Source: Carex sylvatica
Lineage: Eukaryota; Streptophyta; Magnoliopsida; Poales; Cyperaceae
Length of the DNA stretch: 16,487 bases
Direction of reading: 5' to 3'
Assembly (NCBI GenBank): GCA_964058845.1
Contig: CAXKVR010000627.1
Span: forward strand, 1-16,487
The first letter of the stretch is position 1; each line of letters begins with the position of its first letter. Under the pieces are notes generated by a model. The model was not told where the DNA came from. It saw only the letters and a program-made list of their open reading frames with translations, and did no database searches. Shown here one piece after another: positions 9,760-16,487 of the stretch. A program made the translations under genes and the position numbers.

Positions 9760-11090
9760 CATTGAGATTTTCTACGAATATTGAAGCGATCAAGATGTTG
9801 TTGCATATACAATAGGTTCAGTTACAAATTCTGTCAATAAGTTACTAGATAATATTGTAAATTGTAATTGATATATTGTTTTTTTATTATTTAAATTTTT
9901 TGTGATAATCTTATTTACAACCTATAATTATATTACTTGTAGTATCATTTTCTACCAAGCATTTCAAAAAAAAAAAAAAAGAGAGAATAAAATTGTGTTG
10001 GTGCATTATGAGTATTAAATGGCTGGCCACCTTTTAATTCTTATTAATTTCCTCGTATTTTGAATGTCAAACACACTATTCAATAATTTGGATCTCTAGA
10101 ATAAAGTAAGCTTAGAGCACATAACTAACACATTAATATAAAATTAATGTTGGCGCGAATCTCTTTAATTGGTCAAATGATAATTGCTAATTTTCATTTA
10201 ATGGGTAAAAGGAATGTTGGCAGTTTTTACTTAAGCAACTTTAATTTTCAATAACTCAAGTTATTTTCTAGTTCCTTACATATAGGTAGCTCTTAAAACT
10301 AGAGAGTTTGAAGAATAATAGAAATCTCTTAAGTATTTTCAATAACAAGATCCAAATCATCACAGCACACAAATAATAGAAATCTCTTAAAACTAGAGAG
10401 TTTGAAGAAGAAAAAGGCAGCAATTGTGCCCATTTTTTTTATTTTAAGTAAGAAAATTGTTACACCACATATAATTTTTTTATAGAGAGATGAAAGCTCA
10501 TAAATCCGGTGTTACATATATTCAAACTATCTAATTCTTAAAACAGGAATATCCAAGTTTTTCTTAACTTTCTTATTCTTAACTATCTAATTCGTTTATT
10601 TTTTCATTCTTCTTCAATTCTTTTAACATGAGCACGAGCATATAGAATCACCCAATATTCATTATTAAAAATGGACAAATAATAAAAATAGCATATACAC
10701 GTTATTATTGAAGAATAGATCAAAAATAAAAAAAAATAAAACGTTAAAATATAATCATCAAAATTGGCTATATTAAGATAATCTAAGATCAAATATATTG
10801 GATATAAAAATGTATACATTTCTCTTAACTCTAAATAATTAAAATGGTGCGGTGCTTCAAAATAGCACCAACCACTTTTAAGTACTTACTAGATATATTT
10901 ATCTATTATTGATTTATGAAAAGATTTCATTTCAATCCGTATCATCCATAAAAATACATATTAAAAATGTTGAATATTCTCCTAACATAAAATGGGCAAC
11001 ACCAATTGTTAGATACTTTATCATATAGTAGAGGAACAAATATAGGATTTTAGTTTAAAGGAGAGCTACAAGAAGAACAAACAATTATTA
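9760..11090. other. Intergenic AT-rich DNA upstream of the F-box gene
   Basis: No gene seen on either strand. The only open frame of note (about 10604-10819, minus) is Tyr/Ile/Leu-rich as expected from AT-rich noise. It contains the small interleaved direct repeats at 10290-10409. Confidence 0.5.
10290..10409. repeat. Two interleaved short direct repeats
   Basis: A 26-bp unit starting CTCTTAAAACTAGAGAGTTT occurs at 10290-10315 and exactly again at 10384-10409. A second 19-bp unit AATAATAGAAATCTCTTAA occurs at 10314-10332 and 10372-10390. The different spacings (94 and 58 bp) mean this is not a simple tandem duplication. Confidence 0.75.
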
Positions 11091-11098
11091 ATCAACTA

Positions 11099-11108
11099 CT
11101 ATATATAG
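11099..11108 (+). promoter_or_regulatory. Probable TATA box of the F-box gene
   Basis: CTATATATAG lies about 150 bp before a good splice donor and about 570 bp before the ATG, a plausible position if the leader is spliced. Expected transcription start is near 11130-11140. AT-rich background makes a chance match possible. Confidence 0.45.
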
Positions 11109-11256
11109 TCAAACTACCATATTTAATCAACTATTTTTGGCTATTCGTTCTTATTTTGATGGTTGTTTTACTATAAATCTTGTGAAGTACTTCATCTATC
11201 AAGACGCTGAGGATTTTATATTGTTCAAGTCGATTCTTTGATTGCTGATTTCAGAG

Positions 11257-11645
11257 GTAAGTCAAATTATGTTATAATTTTGTTTTATAATTCTTTTTTC
11301 TTCTAAATGATCTAATTTAATGTAATTTAAAATGGAATTATGTCTTACCATGAAGCAGTCAATGGAAGAGGGAGGTAAAAAAAGTATTTCAGTACATATT
11401 TGTTTAACAAAATAAGACATTCAGTTTCAATAGAAATTTTAGGTTGGTAAAGTACTTGTTAATGTTTAAGAGTGTTAAGCTACTGATTACTATTTGGTTA
11501 ATCCAAGAAAAGCAAAATCTGATAATTACACATGATGGCATGATGAAAATAAATAATTACATTCTAAAATGTTATTTATTTCAACAAGTATTTTTCAGTC
11601 GGAGGTTAATTTGCTTGATCTTCACAATTAACTTTGTGTTTGTAG
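11257..11645 (+). other. Probable intron in the 5' leader of the F-box gene (389 nt)
   Basis: A consensus donor TCAGAG|GTAAGT at 11256/11257 and a T-rich acceptor ending GTTTGTAG at 11645 lie upstream of the ATG at 11680. Splicing would leave a 34-nt A-rich leader piece before the start codon. Inferred from splice signals only. Confidence 0.5.
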
Positions 11646-11679
11646 GAAAAAAAAAAAGAAACTGTGAAAAAAGAAGAGA

Positions 11680-13166
11680 ATGGCAAACCTTGATATAATT
11701 AGTGACCTTCCAAGAGATTTGATTGATAGCATATTGATAGGTATGTCGGTGAGAGAGGCAGTGAGAACATGTTGCTTATCTCGCAATTGGAGGTTTGCGT
11801 GGTCCTCAATTCCAGAACTTGTTTATGATGAGCGTTCAAACTCCATATTGGAGGACACAAATGGTGCAAACCTTGTCGAAAATTCTATCCACATGGTAGA
11901 ATTTGTGGATAAGTTTTTGGCACGCCATGATGGTTCAATTCGTAAATTTGTTATATCTGATTTGGAACCTTGCTCTGAGGCTCTCAATCAATGGATGGAA
12001 GTTCTGTCGAGAAAAGGAATTGAAGAAATGCGGATCACGCCTCACCCTCTATGTAGGAATAAGTGGAAGGTTCCATCTACTTTTTGCAATTTGCAGAGTT
12101 TGAGAGAAGTGGAGTTTGAGAAATGCATGATCGAATTGCCTCGAGCATTAAAAGGATTTAAACTTCTCAAGTCACTGAAGTTAGAGTGGGTTACTATCAA
12201 CGAGGGTAATTTGACTAAATTAATTTCAGGTTGCCCCGTATTAGAAAATCTGAGCTTGTTCGGACTTATGCGTGATATGAATATAACTATCAATGCACCA
12301 AGGCTCAAGGAACTACACATGATTTGTTGGGACTTCAATCACGTGTCCTTAAGAACACCAGCGCTCGTCAGAGCATGTCTTTCTCTCAGTACTAATATAC
12401 TCATTCCCAGTGAAACCAATATGACTGATATGTTTGATCGACTATCAAATTTAGAAAGCCTCTGTCTGAACGGTCGATTAACGAGGGTAATTCACTTTCT
12501 TTCATAAGTTTACCTTGGAAAAATAAGATGCTTCTAACAATTCATTTGTGCATATCTTCTAATTAGATACCAGAAATAAATTAAATAGTGAAAATCTGCC
12601 AAGTAAAATCATTTTGTTCCTTCTGTTGACAGTACTTGACATATGCATATGGCGGGACGCTTTCTCAAAGATTCAACCACCTTAAGAAGATATATCTAGA
12701 AATAAATTTTGCATGTAAAAAAGAGGCGGTGGTTGCTCGTCAGTTGTTTCAGCGTGCCCCAAATTTAGAAGAACTTACAGTTGTATGTTTTTACATTTTA
12801 TTCCTCATATACACTCATATACTTGGTTATTTTAATTTCTTTAGATGTAGTCTCTTATTATATATGTTTTACAACAATTAATCTTTGCAGAAAGAAGCAT
12901 TTGTCGCCTATGCTACTGAACCAGCGAATTGGGAGCAAAATATTGTTTTTGAGCATCTGAAGTTTCTCAAGATACACTACTTTGAGAATCACAAATGTGT
13001 ATTGATGTTTGTGAAGTTCTTATTAGAAAATGCACCGAAATTAGAAAAAATGCAATTTGAACACGAAGTTAAAGACATTGAGTTTAACAAGAAATTGGTG
13101 CAACTGAAAAGAGCATCCAACAAAGCCGAAATCTTTAATGCCGGAATCATCATTCCGAGAGGGTGA
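11680..13166 (+). CDS. F-box/LRR protein with FBD-like C-terminus, 3 coding exons, 410 aa
   Basis: Exons 11680-12486, 12633-12782 and 12891-13166, all phase 0 with GT-AG introns of 146 and 108 nt; 409 to 410 codons match the usual size of plant F-box/FBD/LRR proteins. Residues about 4-46 form the F-box: SDLPRDLIDSILIGMSVREA then CCLSRNWRFAWSSIPEL, like the LP..IL..L..KEAVRTS.LS..WR..W pattern of this class. Residues about 90-300 carry degenerate leucine-rich repeats (NLQSLREVEFEKCMI, LLKSLKLEWVTI, GCPVLENLSLFGL). The last exon has HLKFLKIHYFENHKCVLMFV and LLENAPKLEKM, matching the FBD signature. Family role: binds SKP1 through the F-box and presents targets to an SCF ubiquitin ligase; the target is unknown. 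No internal stop or frameshift, so it looks intact. These genes evolve fast and no orthologue is assigned. Confidence 0.9.
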
Positions 13167-14470
13167 ATATGTTTCTGCATTAGTATTTTTTGTATGCTTT
13201 ATAGAATACAAGTTACTACTTGCCAAAATATCATGTGTTTAGTATTGATGTTGTATGTATGGTAAATTATATTAATTGTTAGAGTTGAACAACAAGAATC
13301 CAGTCTAGTTATATCATATGCGACCTTTGTTTTTGAATATTACAATTTATTTTACTTTAAAGTTTGATTCTATTATTTTTTTAATGTTCTATAGAACCAT
13401 TAATTCTACAAATTTACACAAAAACAAAAACACTTGTATCTAAAATGATATGGATAATTCACATACTGTAATTTGTGTGACAATTGGTGACAAAACCACT
13501 CAATTTAAACATCAATCTAGAATTATTTAAAATAAATTACCGTCTGACATGACTGCTACTATTTCACAAGTGCAAAGCATCCTGAAATCGATAAAATATG
13601 TTTTAATTATTTTAATTATTTAAAAAAAATTATGACTAACTTTTGAGTCTGTTCAATCCTTTTAAAAAATATAAAATTTCTTTTCCAAAGCTTGGCTTTT
13701 GAAAAAAAAAAAATGCATATAGCAATCAATAGGAGAGGCATGAGACAATCCAAAAATAGATTTGACTTAGTTTTCATTTCATAGCCCAATTATTGTTAGG
13801 TTATTGAATTAATCTCGGAAAAGGCCATTTTGTTATCCGTTTATTTAATTTTTGCTCTTAAAATTTTATTGCCAGCAAATGCAAAGATTATTAATTATTG
13901 ACCCTATTAATGGTATTATTTATTGCGTGTCTACACAAATCCTATTTGGTCTTTAATGATTTTCAATTATTGTTTTTTATTCCACACGTGTGTTGAATTT
14001 AAATAATTCTTATTTTGTGATGGATTAAATTGATCTAACCTTGAAAAACATGCTGGGGTGATGAAATATAATTTAGCTTTTTTTTAATATTGACTTGAAT
14101 AAAAATATATTGTCAAACTTGTGACTTAAATCATCATCAATTAATGAATCCCGCCTATTTTTTCCATTACAAACTTTTACAGTTTATTATATGTGTAACA
14201 ACTAACAGAGGTACTAATAAAAATAAGAGAAGATAAATATTGTATTTTTTTTAATGGTTGTAAATAATTCAGAGGCCAAGTTCATCCTTATAATTCTCTC
14301 CCTTCTCAGTTTATCACAGAGCTAATAATTTTATAAAAGATAATAATAGAAAAAAGTATATCGAATCATTGATATACTAAGATATGAATATAAATAACTT
14401 TAAGTAATAGAAAATAGCTCAGGCGTATTTTGTTTTTTTTGGAGTCAATAAAATTTATATTGAGGAAAAC

Positions 14471-14472
<2 letters not shown>
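13167..14472. other. 3' side of the F-box gene and intergenic AT-rich DNA
   Basis: The first one to two hundred bases probably hold the 3' UTR of the F-box gene, though no canonical AATAAA is obvious. Beyond that I see no gene, RNA or structured repeat, only AT-rich sequence with a CACACGTGTG motif near 13983. Confidence 0.5.

Positions 14473-14512
<40 letters not shown>
14473..14512. repeat. (TA)n microsatellite
   Basis: About 19 uninterrupted AT/TA units immediately left of the MITE at 14513; a further six or so TA units sit immediately right of it at 14904-14916, so the element appears to have inserted into the tract. Confidence 0.92.
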
Positions 14513-14514
<2 letters not shown>

Positions 14515-14903
14515 AATATGCTAGCATGCTATGTGTAGCATAGAGGGCCTTCGTACAACGGCTCAATATTCGACTTTTCAGAATTCTAACGGTCGATTCG
14601 AACCATTCATCTTGTTCTCCATATTAATATGTGTTTTGAGACCAAATTTTATATTTTTTGGAATTTTTTTACTATTTTTTTAGATTTATTGAAAATCGTT
14701 GTTTTCAGCAAATATGGACCATAAAAAAACAGTGATTTTCAAGTAAAAAAATTTTCAAAAAATGTAAAATTTGGTCTCCAAACACATATTAATATGGAGA
14801 ACAAGATGAACGGTTCAGATCGACCGTTAGAATTTTGAAAAGTCGAATATTGAGCCATTGCATGGAGGCCCTCTATGTTACGCATAGCATGCTAGCATGT
14901 TCC
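14513..14903. mobile_element. Palindromic MITE inserted in a (TA)n tract
   Basis: About 391 bp, nearly a full palindrome. Left end GGAATATGCTAGCATGCTAT pairs with right end AGCATGCTAGCATGTTCC; I count about 12 mismatches over the outer 138 positions of the arms, and pairing resumes toward the centre (TTGAAAATC.{2}TGTTTT on both sides). It shares the GAGACCAAATTTTATAT core with its neighbours. The target duplication is hidden by the TA repeats on both sides, so the exact ends and superfamily are not provable here. Of the MITEs in the window its arms look the least diverged, suggesting the most recent insertion. Confidence 0.88.
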
Positions 14904-14918
14904 TATATATATATATGT

Positions 14919-15322
14919 GAGTAAGGCTACGCTACTTCGTGAATTAATGAGGGTGTTTTAATTCGTGCTCATATCTCTAGTTTCGAAGTCCAAATAGCCG
15001 ATCCAAACAGTTAGATGTTTAATCTATATTAAAATGTGCTTGAAGACTAAATTTTATATTCTTTTAATTTTTTTTACTATTTATTAAAATGGTTTGAAAA
15101 TTATTGTTTTTATTAAAATTTTGCACCATTAAAAAACAGCAATTTTCAAACCATCTTAATAAACAGTAAAAAAAATTTTAAGAATATAAAATTTGGTTTC
15201 CAAGCACATCTTAATATAAATTAAACATCTAACGGTTTGAATCGTTTATTTTGAACTTTGAAACTAGAAATATGAGCGCGAATTAAAACACCCCATTAAT
15301 TTACAAAATAGCGTAGCCTTAC
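14919..15322. mobile_element. Palindromic MITE, same family as the one in NRDE2 intron 1
   Basis: About 404 bp. Left end GAGTAAGGCTACGCTAC matches the left end of the intron-1 MITE at all but two or three of 17 positions. The right end GCGTAGCCTTAC (15311-15322) is its inverted copy, and the arms continue inward with AATTAATG.GG.TGTTTTAATTCG. It shares the core GTGCTTGAAGACTAAATTTT (15035) and inverted copy near 15188-15208. A clear target-site duplication was not found; the flanks are (TA)n and (TG)n-like. Confidence 0.85.
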
Positions 15323-16487
15323 TTTCTCTATCTCTATGTGTGTGTGTAAGATCTGCATTAATTTTATGACGGTGGTGCATACATGATGTTCAGTAGTACT
15401 AATTAAAGATGAAGAAATTAAATAATTAATAATTATCATCCACGTCGGAATGTTTATCTTGTACAAATTAACCTCTGCACCAATTTAATACGATAATTAT
15501 GTACAATAAAAAGAAAATATTTTGTGATCGTTGTGCATGCACTGTGCATTTAATCTCGTAGTAATGATAAACCAAATTTTACAGGTAATTAAGTATATCA
15601 TGTACAGCTTTAATACAAAAACAAATTCCATGGATTTTAAGGTTATTGGAGAAATACAGATACAGTTTTAATTAGTATATAAAGTAATAGTTTTGATTCA
15701 ATCCATCAAAATCTGGGTTTTTTTTAGGAAACAAAAAAAAAATACTTATTATTGCCAAAGATCAGATACATTCAATTAATGACTATGAATTAAGGTATAT
15801 ACGGCATTCAATGTCCCAAATTGAAGTCAATAATCTATTTTGTTTCTTTATTTTAGTTCCATCAGTACATATAATCCACTGACACAACCTTCTTAATTAA
15901 ATTAAACTCTTAATTTAATCTCTTTTAGAATTTTATTTTTAGTCCACAATACATTATACCAAAGATAATAATAATAGTAATAATAATAAGTAGTAATAGA
16001 AGTATTAATAATGATAGATATTAATATAGACTATTGAGCGATGGCCATTGTACCCCATAAAAACCATTATTTTCATTTTCATTTATAATGAAGCGCGTGT
16101 CATCAAAGAAAAGTAGAATGCACATGTAACCTTATTAATATTGCAACAATTCTCAAATTATGAAATGTTATTAATTATGATTCTTCCGTGCTGTTATTTA
16201 TTGTTAAACAATTATGAGCAAATTAATGACCGAGGCTGGTGTGTATTTTTTGGGGCAAATTAATGGTTTTTGCAACAGCACACAAACTTTAAGTTGTAGA
16301 ACGGTGCAAGGTGTGGGCTAGGCTAAGCGCCAGCTCAAACTAATTAAGGTTTTGTGTAGAGACAGTATGTACTATGTACACTGGTGAAGCTGTACGTCAT
16401 GTCTACATTTGTGACCGTGTGGGTGGAATTGGGATCATTTTCGGTATGAATCTTAAAGGGAGCTTTTGCATCTTTTATAGACATCAG
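15323..16487. other. Intergenic DNA to the window end
   Basis: No gene recognised. A short (TG)n run sits at about 15337-15347 and an ATA/TAA trinucleotide-rich stretch at about 15965-16017. The last 250 bases are slightly less AT-rich and could be upstream sequence of a gene outside the window, but nothing firm is visible. Confidence 0.5.
15965..16017. repeat. Imperfect (ATA)n microsatellite
   Basis: Repeated AATAAT/AGTAAT units with several substitutions; simple low-complexity DNA. Confidence 0.8.

Noticed and set aside
10604..10819. Minus-strand frame rich in Tyr, Ile, Leu and Phe that could pass as a membrane protein
   Set aside because: Such composition is what AT-rich noncoding DNA gives; no promoter, no family resemblance.
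11444..11698. Plus-strand frame just before the F-box gene
   Set aside because: It overlaps the F-box start in another frame and runs through the probable leader intron.
14513..15322. Possible microRNA precursors in the palindromic MITEs
   Set aside because: The stems are far longer than usual plant precursors and there is no transcript evidence; treated as MITEs only.

Overview
The window looks like nuclear DNA of a flowering plant. It is very AT-rich outside exons, has GT-AG introns of about 90 to 940 nt, carries a plant-type F-box/FBD gene, and its intergenic and intronic DNA is littered with long foldback elements of the MITE type. I cannot name the species from the sequence.

Layout. 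Positions 1 to about 8030 hold one complete minus-strand gene of 12 coding exons, an NRDE2 homologue (nuclear exosome/RNA-surveillance regulator, HAT-repeat protein). I reconstructed it as a continuous 1144-residue protein with every splice junction in phase. Its promoter side (about 7990 to 8150) has TGGGCC/TGGGCT motifs typical of housekeeping plant genes. Positions about 8150 to 11090 are gene-free and contain a foldback with a CTATAG-rich centre (about 8280 to 8905) and a Mutator-like MITE (9324 to 9750). A plus-strand F-box/LRR/FBD-like gene runs from a TATA box near 11099 through three coding exons (11680 to 13166, 410 residues), probably with an intron in its 5' leader. From 13170 to the end I see no gene: there are two adjacent palindromic MITEs (14513 to 14903 and about 14919 to 15322), a (TA)n tract split by one of them, and a few simple repeats.

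The two genes show no functional link: one is a nuclear RNA-surveillance factor, the other a likely SCF ubiquitin-ligase substrate receptor. The most interesting signal is a set of four MITEs (one in intron 1 of the NRDE2 gene) that share an internal palindromic core but have partly different ends. Two of them have clear 9-bp target-site duplications, which points to Mutator-like mobilisation. Nothing here looks like a new protein-coding system.
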